From: Microbulbifer thermotolerans
GTDB taxonomy: Bacteria > Pseudomonadota > Gammaproteobacteria > Pseudomonadales > Cellvibrionaceae
Reading direction: 5' to 3'
Length of the DNA stretch: 64,000 bases
NCBI RefSeq assembly: GCF_900112305.1
Contig: NZ_FOKT01000004.1
Location: 275,209 to 339,208, forward strand
Part shown: positions 19,396-27,577 of the stretch, piece after piece
Layout of the letters: the number at the start of each line of letters is the position of its first letter
Numbering within the stretch: the first letter of the stretch is position 1
Made by a program: the position numbers and the translations under genes
Notes under the pieces: model-generated
The model's input: only the letters and a program-made list of their open reading frames with translations
The model's database searches: none
What the model was told of the DNA's origin: nothing

Positions 19396-19871
19396 ATGTG
19401 GATGGGCGTCGGGGTTTTCACCAGCGCCCATATTTCATCCATTTCCCGGTTGGTCACTGCGATACAGCCGTCGGTCCAGTTCATGCGCTGCAACTGTTTC
19501 TCCATATGTTGCCACTGCGGCTTTATACCGTGGATCATGATGGCACCGCCCGGATTTACCCCCAGGCGGCGCGCGCGGGCGCGGTCGGTGGCGTTAGGGT
19601 AGGAGATGTGGATGGAGCGGTAGAAGCGGCTGTTGGGATTCTTCCAGTCCAGGGTATAGCGGCCCTCGGGGGTTCGCTCATCCCCCTGCTGGACCTTGTG
19701 TCCCTTGGGGTTATCGCCGAACACCACTCTGTAACTCTTGACCACCCGCTCGTCGCGTACGAGCTGCATTAAATGTTTGGATTTGTAGACCACCACCAGG
19801 TCGACGGGTTTGACGGTGGCGGAGGCGAACAGAGGCGCCAGCATCAGCAGGGCAAAGGTCAGGTATCGCAT
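19386..19871 (-). CDS. L,D-transpeptidase (YkuD) family protein
   Basis: 161 residues with a signal peptide (MRYLTFALLMLAPLFASA). The YkuD domain fills the rest; the catalytic region shows His114 in IMIHGIK and Cys136 in NWTDGCIAVTN, the positions of the histidine and the nucleophilic cysteine. Enzymes of this kind form or cut cross-links in periplasmic peptidoglycan or attach lipoproteins. Short single-domain form without a peptidoglycan-binding domain, close to the gammaproteobacterial ErfK/YafK-like group. Convergent with bioHC and divergent from bioD. Confidence 0.85.
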   Translation of the reverse strand: MRYLTFALLMLAPLFASATVKPVDLVVVYKSKHLMQLVRDERVVKSYRVVFGDNPKGHKVQQGDERTPEGRYTLDWKNPNSRFYRSIHISYPNATDRARARRLGVNPGGAIMIHGIKPQWQHMEKQLQRMNWTDGCIAVTNREMDEIWALVKTPTPIHIYP

Positions 19872-20125
19872 GGTCTTGGCAAGCCGTAGTGTCGTTGTCG
19901 GTTATCTGTGATTTGGGGCGAACTCCCTGCCTTTATTGCTCACAGTGCATCTCTGGCAGCTTTATTTCCCGCCGCCAGCCCGGCAGAAGCCGGGACGTTT
20001 TTAGCCGGTTATCCTCCCCCCTTGTCGAAAAGATCTTCAGGGTGGTGAATTTTTATGCTAAGCGGGTAATTTATCATCAGGTAGACGACGTTTAAATAGG
20101 CGTCAAGAAAAAATTGGAGGTTTTT

Positions 20126-20809
20126 GTGGCCCAGTGCTATTTCGTCGCTGGCACCGATACCGAGGTCGGTAAGACCTATACCACTGCCGCACTGCTCGCC
20201 AGCGCCGCGGCGCGGGGATTGCGCACTGCGGCGGTAAAACCGGTCGCATCCGGCTGCGAGGAAACCGCGGATGGGCTGCGCAACAGCGATGCGCTTTTGC
20301 TGCAAGAGGCCATGACCTTGGATCTTCCCTACCAGCAGGTAAACCCCTTCGCGCTGGCGCCCGCCATAGCGCCTCATATCGCGGCGCGGGAGGCGGGCCG
20401 GCGGCTGGATTTGGGACGCATGGCCGGTGTTTGCCGGGGTGTTATGAGCGCCGGGGCCGATCTGGTATTGATCGAGGGCGCCGGCGGTTGGCGCACGCCC
20501 CTGGGGCCGGGTGCTTTCCTTTCACAATTGCCGCGGGAATTGAACATCCCGGTGATTTTGGTTGTGGGCATGCGGCTCGGCTGTATCAACCACGCGCTGT
20601 TGAGCGCGGAGGCGATCCGCCGCGATGGCCTGGCGCTGGCCGGCTGGGTGGCTAACTTTGTCGGTCGGGATATGGCCCGTGCGGAGGAAAACCTGGCTAC
20701 CTTGCGCAGTCTGATGTCGGCGCCACTGCTCGGCACTCTGCCTTTCGATACCGCCGCTGACTACCGGCGTGCGGCGGAGCACCTGAACCTGTCGCCGCTG
20801 TTGGGGTGA
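20126..20809 (+). CDS. bioD: Dethiobiotin synthetase
   Basis: 227-residue ATP-dependent carboxylase closing the ureido ring of dethiobiotin. GTDTEVGKTYTTAALL is the N-terminal P-loop (residues about 10-25), AAVKPVASGCEET the DAPA-binding segment, and IEGAGGWRTPLG the metal-binding loop. GTG 20126 was chosen because GGAGG lies five bases upstream; a TTG at 20114 overlaps that ribosome-binding site. The gene is separated from bioBF-bioHC by the opposing L,D-transpeptidase gene, and no BirA-like site was seen in its own leader, so it may escape BirA control. The 254-bp leader (19872-20125) holds no other gene that I can recognise. Confidence 0.93.
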   Translation: MAQCYFVAGTDTEVGKTYTTAALLASAAARGLRTAAVKPVASGCEETADGLRNSDALLLQEAMTLDLPYQQVNPFALAPAIAPHIAAREAGRRLDLGRMAGVCRGVMSAGADLVLIEGAGGWRTPLGPGAFLSQLPRELNIPVILVVGMRLGCINHALLSAEAIRRDGLALAGWVANFVGRDMARAEENLATLRSLMSAPLLGTLPFDTAADYRRAAEHLNLSPLLG

Positions 20810-20820
20810 AGTCCGTCTAA

Positions 20821-21034
20821 GGAACCTCTAATTAATTCGCGTGAACACAATAAGTAGGTTCCGGGACGCTCAGGAAATAGGACGGATATTTCGAAAACGC
20901 ACGAGTACTTCCCTGTAGCTCCGACGCATACATCCCTGTATCCGACGGTTTCGAAATATCCGTCCTATCACCTGAGCTTCACATCCGCCCCCGAAGAACC
21001 TCTGCCACCAGGAAATGAATTAATCAGAGGCTCC
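20821..21034 (+). mobile_element. MITE-like element, copy 2 (214 bp)
   Basis: Starts GGAACCTCTAATTAATTCGC and ends GAATTAATCAGAGGCTCC; the flanking tetranucleotide is CTAA on both sides (20817-20820 and 21035-21038). Same orientation as copies 3 and 4, with the interior CTCAGGAAATAGGACGG pairing with CCGTCCTATCACCTGAG. It begins 11 bp after the bioD stop codon. Confidence 0.9.
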
Positions 21035-21099
21035 CTAACTCATTCGCGCGCGCGCACTTGGCTCCGGGGCGCATTCCAGCGCTGAATAGCCGCGGGCAG

Positions 21100-21144
21100 T
21101 TGACAAGGCCCCCCTGTGCGCCTAGATTCAAACGATTGTTTGAA
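21100..21144 (+). promoter_or_regulatory. Promoter with PsrA-like operator
   Basis: TTGACA (21100-21105), a 17-bp spacer and TAGATT (21123-21128) form a near-consensus sigma-70 promoter. TTCAAAC-GATT-GTTTGAA (21127-21144) is a perfect 7-bp inverted repeat overlapping the -10 box and the expected start point. It resembles the CAAAC-N4-GTTTG box bound by PsrA, the TetR-type regulator of fatty acid oxidation in many gammaproteobacteria, which fits the downstream acyl-CoA dehydrogenase. Confidence 0.75.
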
Positions 21145-21167
21145 ACAACTGAATGAGGACCGGGAGC

Positions 21168-22949
21168 ATGGCCGAATACAAGGCGCCACTGCGGGAGATG
21201 CACTTCCTGCTGCACGAAGTCTTTGCCGCGGACCAACTCTGGGCGCGCCTGCCGGGGTTGGCGGGCGCGGTGGAACGCGAGACCGCGGACGCGATTCTCG
21301 AGGAAATGGCCAAGCTGGCCGCCAATACCCTGGATCCGCTCAACCGCTCCGGCGACGAAGAGGGCTGTCACTGGGTGGAGGGTGAGGTCACCACGCCAGC
21401 GGGCATGAAAGAGGCCTATGCCACCTACTGCGAGGGCGGCTGGGGCGCACTGCTCGGTAACCCGGAGTACGGCGGCATGGGCATGCCGAAGATGCTCGGT
21501 GCCCAGGTGGAGGAAATGATCAACTCTGCCAGCATCTCCTTTGCCCTGTATCCAATGCTGACCGCCGGCGCCTGTCTGGCCATCGATACCCATGCGAGCG
21601 AAGCGCTGAAACAGAAATATCTGCCCAAGATGTATGAGGGCATCTGGGCCGGGGTGATGGATCTGACCGAACCCCACGCCGGAACAGATTTAGGCATGAT
21701 CCGCACCAAGGCGGAACCCCAGGAGGACGGCAGTTACAGAATTACCGGCAGCAAGATCTTTATCACCGGCGGCGATCAGGATCTTTCAGAAAATATCGTG
21801 CACCTGGTTCTGGCCAAGCTGCCAGATGCGCCTGCGGGGTCGCGGGGTATTTCTCTATTCCTGGTGCCGAAATATCTGGTCAATGAAGACGGTAGTCTCG
21901 GCGAGCGCAATGGGGTCCACTGTGGTTCCATCGAGCACAAGATGGGAATCAAGGCCTCAGCTACCTGCGCGATGAATTTCGACGGCGCCAAGGGATGGCT
22001 GGTGGGCGAGGTGAATAAGGGGCTAGCGGCCATGTTCACCATGATGAACTACGAGCGCCTCGGGGTCGGCATTCAGGGCCTGGGCGCGTCTGAACGCAGC
22101 TATCAAAACGCGCGCGAATATGCCCTCGAGCGCATTCAGAGCCGCGCACCGAGCGGTCCCCAGCAGCCGGACAAGGCCGCGGACCCGATCATTGTCCACC
22201 CGGACGTGCGCCGCATGCTGTTGACCCAGAAGGCATTGATCGGCGCCGGCCGCGCGCTTTCCACCTATGTGGCCCAGTGGTTGGATATCGCCAAATTCGG
22301 AGAGGGCGAGGAAAAGCAGCATGCGGAAGGCATGGTCGCGCTACTGACCCCGGTGGCCAAAGCCTTTATCACCGATGCCGGACTCGAGTGCACCGTGCTC
22401 GGTCAACAGGTATTCGGCGGGCACGGCTATATCCGCGAGTGGGGCCAGGAACAGCTGGTGCGCGATGTGCGTATTACCCAGATCTATGAAGGCACCAACG
22501 GTATTCAGGCGCTGGACTTGGTGGGCCGCAAAACGGTGGCCAACGGCGGGGCTTATTTCGAGTTATTTGCCACTGACGTACAGGCGTTTATCGACCGCGA
22601 GGGCGGCCGCGAGGAAATGGCCGAGTTTGTCCTGCCGCTATCGGCTGGGCTGCAGTGCCTGAAAGAGGTCACCGCCAGTCTGATCGCCCGCGCCAAGGAA
22701 GACCCCAACGCCCCGGGGGCCGCTTCGGTGGAATATCTGCACCTATTCGGCTATGTGGCTTATGCCTATATGTGGGCCAGAATGGCCGCGAAAGCACTGC
22801 CGAAGGCGGGGGAGGACGATTTCTACAAGGGACAGGTGAAGACGGCGCGCTTCTATTTCGCCCGCCTGCTGCCCCGCACCCAGTCCCTGGCCGCCAGCGT
22901 CAAGGCCGGCAGCGGCACTTTGATGGATATCGAGGCGGAGCTCTTCTGA
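21168..22949 (+). CDS. Acyl-CoA dehydrogenase, long DmdC/FadE5-like type
   Basis: 593-residue acyl-CoA dehydrogenase of the class with an extra C-terminal domain (about residues 460-593). FAD-site motifs: GVMDLTEPHAGTDLG (about 160-174) and KIFITGGDQDL; the GQQVFGGHGYIREWGQEQLVRD block and YEGTNGIQALDLVGRK are typical of this group, which includes 3-methylmercaptopropionyl-CoA dehydrogenase DmdC and fatty-acyl-CoA dehydrogenases. Substrate not determinable; the PsrA-like operator favours fatty acids. ATG 21168, with GAGGA nine bases upstream, was preferred to 21153. Followed by a hairpin terminator. Confidence 0.85.
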   Translation: MAEYKAPLREMHFLLHEVFAADQLWARLPGLAGAVERETADAILEEMAKLAANTLDPLNRSGDEEGCHWVEGEVTTPAGMKEAYATYCEGGWGALLGNPEYGGMGMPKMLGAQVEEMINSASISFALYPMLTAGACLAIDTHASEALKQKYLPKMYEGIWAGVMDLTEPHAGTDLGMIRTKAEPQEDGSYRITGSKIFITGGDQDLSENIVHLVLAKLPDAPAGSRGISLFLVPKYLVNEDGSLGERNGVHCGSIEHKMGIKASATCAMNFDGAKGWLVGEVNKGLAAMFTMMNYERLGVGIQGLGASERSYQNAREYALERIQSRAPSGPQQPDKAADPIIVHPDVRRMLLTQKALIGAGRALSTYVAQWLDIAKFGEGEEKQHAEGMVALLTPVAKAFITDAGLECTVLGQQVFGGHGYIREWGQEQLVRDVRITQIYEGTNGIQALDLVGRKTVANGGAYFELFATDVQAFIDREGGREEMAEFVLPLSAGLQCLKEVTASLIARAKEDPNAPGAASVEYLHLFGYVAYAYMWARMAAKALPKAGEDDFYKGQVKTARFYFARLLPRTQSLAASVKAGSGTLMDIEAELF

Positions 22950-22966
22950 CCTTTCCCCATAGTGAC

Positions 22967-23006
22967 GGGGCGCCTGTGTACAGGCGCCCCCGAACTTCTA
23001 GTTTTT
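22967..23006 (+). terminator. Hairpin terminator after acyl-CoA dehydrogenase
   Basis: GGGGCGCCTG and CAGGCGCCCC form a perfect 10-bp stem with a TGTA loop. The T-run (GTTTTTC) is 11 bases further on, so termination may be imperfect. Confidence 0.6.
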
Positions 23007-23122
23007 CTCGAAGCAGGGCGCAAATTCACTGTGCTTTCTTAACAGACTCAGGCAATTCTTCTAAACTCGGACCGGCGGTGCCGCGCACCCGCGGCGAATA
23101 AGAACAATGAGCGCGATTGCCC

Positions 23123-23314
23123 ATGTCCGAAAAGCCCGAGAAGAAACTCTCCGACGCAGACCAGGCACGGGTCGACAAGTATTTGCACAGTGGCTTTAAC
23201 CAGGTGGAGCGCAAGCCCTTCCGCCCCCTGTTACTGCTGTTGGTGATTGTCGTTGTGTTGAGCTTGCTGTCCCTGCTCAGCGTGTTTATCGCCAGCACTA
23301 AAGGCGTCGTGTAA
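23123..23314 (+). CDS. DUF3094 family small membrane protein
   Basis: 63 residues. A charged N terminus (MSEKPEKKLSDADQARVDKYL) is followed by the conserved HSGFNQVERKPFRP segment and one C-terminal transmembrane helix (about 36-58). This is the DUF3094 pattern known from pseudomonads and relatives; function unknown. ATG 23123 is used instead of TTG 23117. Confidence 0.75.
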   Translation: MSEKPEKKLSDADQARVDKYLHSGFNQVERKPFRPLLLLLVIVVVLSLLSLLSVFIASTKGVV

Positions 23315-23342
23315 ACCTCTCTCCCACTGGGAACGCTTTGCG

Positions 23343-23804
23343 TTACATGCTCCCTAATGCCACTATGGTTTTCCATTCCTCCGGGCGCACCGGCTGAATC
23401 GAAAGCCGCCCCTGCTTTACCAGTACCATTTCTGCGAGATCTGGATTTTGCTTGATCTCTGTTAGCGGCACCGGCCGCGCGAACTCGCTCTGCCAGCGGA
23501 TATCCACACAGTACCAGCGCGGCTTGTCCCCGCTCGCCTTGGGGTCGAAGTATTTGCTCCCGGAGTCGAACTGGGCCGGGTCCGGGTAGGCGGCGCGCAC
23601 CACTTTGGCGGTGCCCACTACTGCGGGTACCTTGCAGGCACTGTGATAAAAGAGCACACAATCGCCTTTTTGCACATGGTCGCGCAGAAAATTGCGCGCC
23701 TGGTAGTTGCGAATGCCGTCCCAGCGGCCCGTTTGGCCCGGCTCGGCGGCCAGGTCGCGGATGCTGTATTCGTCGGGTTCGGACTTGAATAGCCAGTAGT
23801 TCAT
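23343..23804 (-). CDS. EVE domain-containing protein
   Basis: 153 residues, a single EVE domain starting MNYWLFKSEPDEYSI, with the WDGIRNYQARNFL motif and GDCVLFYHS segment. EVE domains belong to the PUA-like superfamily and bind modified bases in DNA or RNA; the free-standing bacterial proteins have no assigned pathway. ATG 23804 gives the normal length. Convergent with the DUF3094 gene and divergent from the sensor kinase gene. Confidence 0.88.
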   Translation of the reverse strand: MNYWLFKSEPDEYSIRDLAAEPGQTGRWDGIRNYQARNFLRDHVQKGDCVLFYHSACKVPAVVGTAKVVRAAYPDPAQFDSGSKYFDPKASGDKPRWYCVDIRWQSEFARPVPLTEIKQNPDLAEMVLVKQGRLSIQPVRPEEWKTIVALGSM

Positions 23805-23933
23805 ATCGATGCCCTTGCGGCAGCCTGTCCTTATGTTGCGCCGGTTGGTATTTCTCCAGCGGCGGACGCCATTTAGTATGACAGCCAGTGAAAGTGTCAA
23901 CCCGGCGCCGGCGGCGCCACGATACGGGAATTT

Positions 23934-25031
23934 ATGGGCAACAATGCAATTCAATGGCTGTCCGAGCGGCTCTCCGCCCAGCACTGGCAGTACTGGGCGC
24001 TACAGTTGTGCGGCTGGGGCGGTTACACCCTGCTGACCTTTGTCGGCAGTTTTTTCTGGGTTAAGGACCACTGGATTCATTCCGGTTATATCGCCGTGGC
24101 CACCACTTCCGGTGTCCTGCTGTCGGAGGGCATGCGCCGGGGGTTTCAAAAGCTGTGGGATAAGCCGCCCGCGGCGCGCCTTCTCGGTTCTCTGGTGGTG
24201 GTGGCGCTGGCCGCGCTTGTGTGGGCGGCGATCAAATTCGGCGGCTCCTTGTGGCTGTATGGATCGGAGGACGAACACCCCGCGGTACTGGCGATCTATT
24301 GGTTTTCCTACTCGTTTTTGATTCTGATGACTTGGGCCGCACTTTATTACGGTATCAAGTACTACAAGGCCTCACTGACCCAGCAGGAGAAGGCCCTGCG
24401 CGCCGAGTCCATGGCGCACCAGGCGCAGTTGAAAATGCTGCGCTACCAGCTCAATCCTCACTTTCTGTTTAACACGCTGAACGCCATATCCACCCTGATT
24501 CTCGACAGCCAGGGCCGGACTGCCAACGATATGGTGTCGCGCCTGTCCCAGTTTCTGCGCCACTCCCTCGATAACGATCCAATGCAGAAGGTGACTTTGG
24601 CTAAAGAGGTGGAAGCGCTGATGCTCTACCTGGACATTGAAAAAGTGCGCTTTGCCGATCGCCTGGGGGTGAATCTGGATCTGGAGGGAGAGTCGCCGCG
24701 GGCGCTGGTTCCAAGCCTGTTGCTGCAGCCGCTGGTGGAAAACGCGATTAAATACGGGATTTCTCAGCGTGAATGGGGTGGGGAAGTGTCAATCAAGGCG
24801 CGTACTTTCGCCGGTGAGCTGCTGTTGGAAGTCAGTGATAACGGCCCGGGTATGTCGGAGAGAGAACTGGCGACGCTGGCGTCTAGATCGGGTAGCGGTT
24901 ACGGTGTCGGTATCCGTAATACCTGTGAACGGCTGCGGGCGCTCTACGGCGACGAGCAGAAGGTACGTTTCTGCAACCGGGCCGAGGGTGGGCTGGCAGT
25001 CCATATTCGTATTCCCTACGAACAGGAATAA
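23934..25031 (+). CDS. LytS/AlgZ-type sensor histidine kinase
   Basis: 365 residues. Four hydrophobic segments (about 26-43, 50-66, 83-105 and 118-140) form a membrane input domain, followed by a coiled coil and the His_kinase domain with LNPHFLFNTLNA (phospho-acceptor His176). The ATPase domain has LLLQPLVENAIKYG (N box) and SDNGPGM (G1). It overlaps nothing but lies only 4 bp before a LytTR response regulator gene, so the two are a two-component pair. Related pairs in gammaproteobacteria (AlgZ/AlgR and others) control surface properties; the stimulus here is unknown. Confidence 0.88.
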   Translation: MGNNAIQWLSERLSAQHWQYWALQLCGWGGYTLLTFVGSFFWVKDHWIHSGYIAVATTSGVLLSEGMRRGFQKLWDKPPAARLLGSLVVVALAALVWAAIKFGGSLWLYGSEDEHPAVLAIYWFSYSFLILMTWAALYYGIKYYKASLTQQEKALRAESMAHQAQLKMLRYQLNPHFLFNTLNAISTLILDSQGRTANDMVSRLSQFLRHSLDNDPMQKVTLAKEVEALMLYLDIEKVRFADRLGVNLDLEGESPRALVPSLLLQPLVENAIKYGISQREWGGEVSIKARTFAGELLLEVSDNGPGMSERELATLASRSGSGYGVGIRNTCERLRALYGDEQKVRFCNRAEGGLAVHIRIPYEQE

Positions 25032-25035
25032 GGTG

Positions 25036-25854
25036 ATGAACGGCAAGACTGACACTCTAAGGGCGATAGTAATCGATGACGAGCCCCTGGCGCGGCGCGG
25101 ACTGTGCCTGCGCCTGGATGAGATCGGGGGGATTGAAGTCATCGCTGAGTGCGGCAACGGGCGGCAGGGACTCGAGCAAATTCTCGAGCTGCGGCCCGAT
25201 GTCGCTTTTGTGGATATCCAGATGCCCGGGATCAGCGGCCTGGAATTGGTGCAGCGGATTCCGGTGGAACAGCTCCCGCAAGTGGTGTTTGTCACTGCCT
25301 ACGATCAGTACGCGGTGGAGGCCTTCGAGGTCAACGCGGTGGACTATGTGCTCAAACCCATTGAGGAAGAGCGCCTGGCCCTAGCGCTGGAAAGAGTGCG
25401 GGAAAAGATAGCCAATGCCGATATCGCCAGCCAGCGGGAACAATTATTGGAAGCGGTGGCAGGTCTAACCAAAGAAGCGCCCGAGGTGCTGGAGCAAAAA
25501 CTGGTGGCGGGAGAACTGGGGGGAAGTGCCTACCCGGAGAAAATTGCCATCAAGGACTCCGGCAAAATTACTTTGGTACCGACGCGGGAAATTGATTGGA
25601 TAGATGCGGCCGGTGATTACATGTGCGTGCACGCCAAGGGCGAAACCCATGTGATGCGTATTACGATGAAGGAGTTGGAACAGCAACTCGACCCGAGAGT
25701 GTTTCAACGGATTCATCGCTCCACCATCGTCAATCTCAATCGCGTGTGTGAGATCTGCGCCCACATCAACGGCGAATATCACCTGGTACTCAATAACGGT
25801 GAGCGCCTGAAAATGAGCCGCAGTTACAAGAACAAGGTTCAGCATTTTCTGTGA
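25036..25854 (+). CDS. LytTR-family response regulator
   Basis: 272 residues. Receiver domain at about 8-125 with acidic pair DDE and phospho-acceptor Asp60 in FVDIQMPG, then a linker of about 40 residues with coiled-coil character, then a LytTR DNA-binding domain (about 172-270: KIAIKDSGKITLVPTREIDWIDAAGDYM, RIHRSTIVNLNRV). Such regulators bind pairs of direct repeats in promoters. ATG 25036 lies a few bases after AAGG and after the kinase stop. A possible target is the adjacent secreted protein gene, but I see no clear repeat pair to support this. Confidence 0.9.
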   Translation: MNGKTDTLRAIVIDDEPLARRGLCLRLDEIGGIEVIAECGNGRQGLEQILELRPDVAFVDIQMPGISGLELVQRIPVEQLPQVVFVTAYDQYAVEAFEVNAVDYVLKPIEEERLALALERVREKIANADIASQREQLLEAVAGLTKEAPEVLEQKLVAGELGGSAYPEKIAIKDSGKITLVPTREIDWIDAAGDYMCVHAKGETHVMRITMKELEQQLDPRVFQRIHRSTIVNLNRVCEICAHINGEYHLVLNNGERLKMSRSYKNKVQHFL

Positions 25855-25996
25855 TGGATTGTCGTCCCCGAGACTGCGTCGCCAATGCGCTGCAATTGGT
25901 TCTCAAGAGCGCCTTTCGAGCGCACATCAATCAAAGTGGGGATTGGCATTTGCTCTGAATAGACTTCTTCACACGGTAGTAAGAGGAGGAAGTCCC

Positions 25997-26374
25997 ATGC
26001 GTTATTTGATTCCCTTAATCCTGATGTGTTCCCTCGCTGGCTACAGCCAGGCGCAGGAACGGATGCGCTCTTTGCCCTCGGATTCTTCTCAAATCCAGTA
26101 TATGGGCCAGACGTATTTTGCGCACAACGGTAAATATTATCGTTATATTCCGGACGGTGGTTATTACTATAGAGTGCAGCCGCCCAAAGGAATGGTCCGT
26201 GACGTGCAGCCGCACTTCTATCGTCTCACCCCGCGGGAATACCGCGCGACGATAACTACTATGGAGGATTGCCGTAACTGGGCCGCAGCGCGTGCCAGTC
26301 GCAACCCGGCCATTGGCGGTAAGATTTACATGACCGAGCTCAATCGCTGTAAGAGCATGCTGGGTCTGCAATAA
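25997..26374 (+). CDS. Small secreted tyrosine-rich protein
   Basis: 125 residues with a signal peptide (MRYLIPLILMCSLAGYSQA). The mature part has the pattern MGQTYFAHNGKYYRYIPDGGYYYRVQPPKGM, which resembles the G-x-Y-Y-x(n)-G-x-F/Y-Y strands of DUF6515-type periplasmic proteins, then a domain with two cysteines (CRNW, NRCKSML) likely to form a disulfide. A good AGGAGGA site precedes ATG 25997. Paralogous in layout to the next gene, with which it shares leader sequence. Function unknown; ends with a strong terminator. Confidence 0.65.
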   Translation: MRYLIPLILMCSLAGYSQAQERMRSLPSDSSQIQYMGQTYFAHNGKYYRYIPDGGYYYRVQPPKGMVRDVQPHFYRLTPREYRATITTMEDCRNWAAARASRNPAIGGKIYMTELNRCKSMLGLQ

Positions 26375-26397
26375 CCGCCCATAAATGAAACCGTTTT

Positions 26398-26437
26398 GCG
26401 CCGGCCGAAGAGCCGGCGCCTTCCCTTTTTTCTTTTC
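26398..26437 (+). terminator. Rho-independent terminator
   Basis: GCGCCGGC pairs with GCCGGCGC around CGAAGA, followed by CTTCCCTTTTTTCTTTT. Strong form; ends the two-component/secreted protein unit. Confidence 0.85.
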
Positions 26438-26616
26438 CTGTATTACCTGCGCTTAACCCACGGCCGGAGTCCCGGACTCAACAGCCGAGAAAATGCTGTT
26501 GCATCCGCCGTTTCTCAATATACCCGCGCTCCGGAGAAATAATTTTCCGTGATGAGTGGGGGTGGACACCCCCGCTGAATAAACTTCCGGTAATTATGTG
26601 AAGAGGAGTAGCCGCC

Positions 26617-27249
26617 ATGCGCTGCGCCACAGTACTTCTGCTCAGTCTCACTGTCACTTTTGCCTGGGCGAATGACAGAGGGGGACGTCAGCTTACCGGT
26701 ACCTCGCAACTTCTCGTGCGCGGTGAAAGTTATTATTACGCTGGCGGATTGTTTTACCGCCCGACCAAAGGCGGTTACATGCGTGTCGATGCACCTGTCG
26801 GCGCGCGGGTTCCCTTTGTGCCTAAAATAAAAGGCACTTTTACTATGGGCGGTGAACGCTATTTCGTCGCGCACGACGGCACCTTCTTTTGGTACGACCC
26901 CAGGGGCGGAGATTACACCGTAGTGAATGAGCCTTACGGCTGGCGCGACTATTTCCGTGTGTCGCCGGAATACCGTGCAGTTCCAGTGCCCCGGCCGGTA
27001 CAGTATGAGGAAATACCGCGCGCATACCCGCGCCCCTATGCCAGATACCGCGGTAATTACGGCGGCTACTGGGGCTACGGCTACTACGGCCGCTATGGTT
27101 TCCGTGACGACATCTACGATGAAAGTTATCGCGAGCGTAAATCCACCTGCCGGCGCATAGCGCGGGACCAGTCGCGTCGGGATAAGGTAGGACCCTACCG
27201 CCGCCAGCCGGGCAACTACTGGGATGAATATGAGCGCTGCATGCGTTAG
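26617..27249 (+). CDS. DUF6515-like secreted tyrosine/glycine-rich protein
   Basis: 210 residues; signal peptide MRCATVLLLSLTVTFAWA. Two repeats of the strand pattern G-E-S-Y-Y-Y-A-G-G-L-F-Y and G-E-R-Y-F-V-A-H-D-G-T-F-F, each followed by a proline/glycine segment ending VDAPVGA or VNEPYG, as in DUF6515-type proteins. After residue 135 comes a tyrosine-glycine-arginine region (RYRGNYGGYWGYGYYGRYG) and a tail with two cysteines (STCRR, ERCMR). Such composition suggests a cell-surface or periplasmic matrix role, but none is known. The TAG stop lies within the TTAG target duplication of repeat copy 3. Confidence 0.6.
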   Translation: MRCATVLLLSLTVTFAWANDRGGRQLTGTSQLLVRGESYYYAGGLFYRPTKGGYMRVDAPVGARVPFVPKIKGTFTMGGERYFVAHDGTFFWYDPRGGDYTVVNEPYGWRDYFRVSPEYRAVPVPRPVQYEEIPRAYPRPYARYRGNYGGYWGYGYYGRYGFRDDIYDESYRERKSTCRRIARDQSRRDKVGPYRRQPGNYWDEYERCMR

Positions 27250-27461
27250 GGAACCTCTGATTAATTCGCGTGAACCCTATGGTAGGTTCCGGGGCACTCA
27301 GGCAATAGGATGGCCATTTCGAAAACGCACGAGTACTTCCCTACAGCTCCGCCGGATACATCCTTGTATCCGACGGTTTCGAAATGGCCGGCCTATCACC
27401 TGAGCTTCTCATCTGGCTCCAAAGCGTTTTTACGCCAGGAAGTGAATCAATCAGGGGTTCC
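27250..27461 (+). mobile_element. MITE-like element, copy 3 (212 bp)
   Basis: Left end GGAACCTCTGATTAATTCGC, right end GAATCAATCAGGGGTTCC (two changes). Flanks are TTAG on both sides (27246-27249 and 27462-27465), a different target word of the same YTAR type. The left TTAG contains the stop codon of the preceding gene. Interior contains the hairpin GGATACATCCTTGTATCC. Confidence 0.92.
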
Positions 27462-27530
27462 TTAGATTCACGGTATGTCGCTACTTAGCGATCGCAATTT
27501 TTCTTTCCGCCGCACGCCCGGCTAGTCTTT

Positions 27531-27543
27531 AGAGGTTCCTTAG
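27531..27543. repeat. Right-end fragment of the MITE-like element
   Basis: AGAGGTTCC followed by TTAG equals the right end of the element plus a target tetranucleotide. It is 70 bp beyond copy 3 with no matching left end. Together with copy 3 it makes up most of the 328-bp gap before the lipoprotein gene; the remainder shows no gene. Confidence 0.4.
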
Positions 27544-27577
27544 GGAATTTCCGCTGTCATTGTGCCGAGGGAAGGCC

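Noticed and set aside
25950-25967. TCTGA as a sigma-E -10 element for the secreted protein gene
   Set aside because: No GGAACTT-like -35 box at the required distance in either paralogue.
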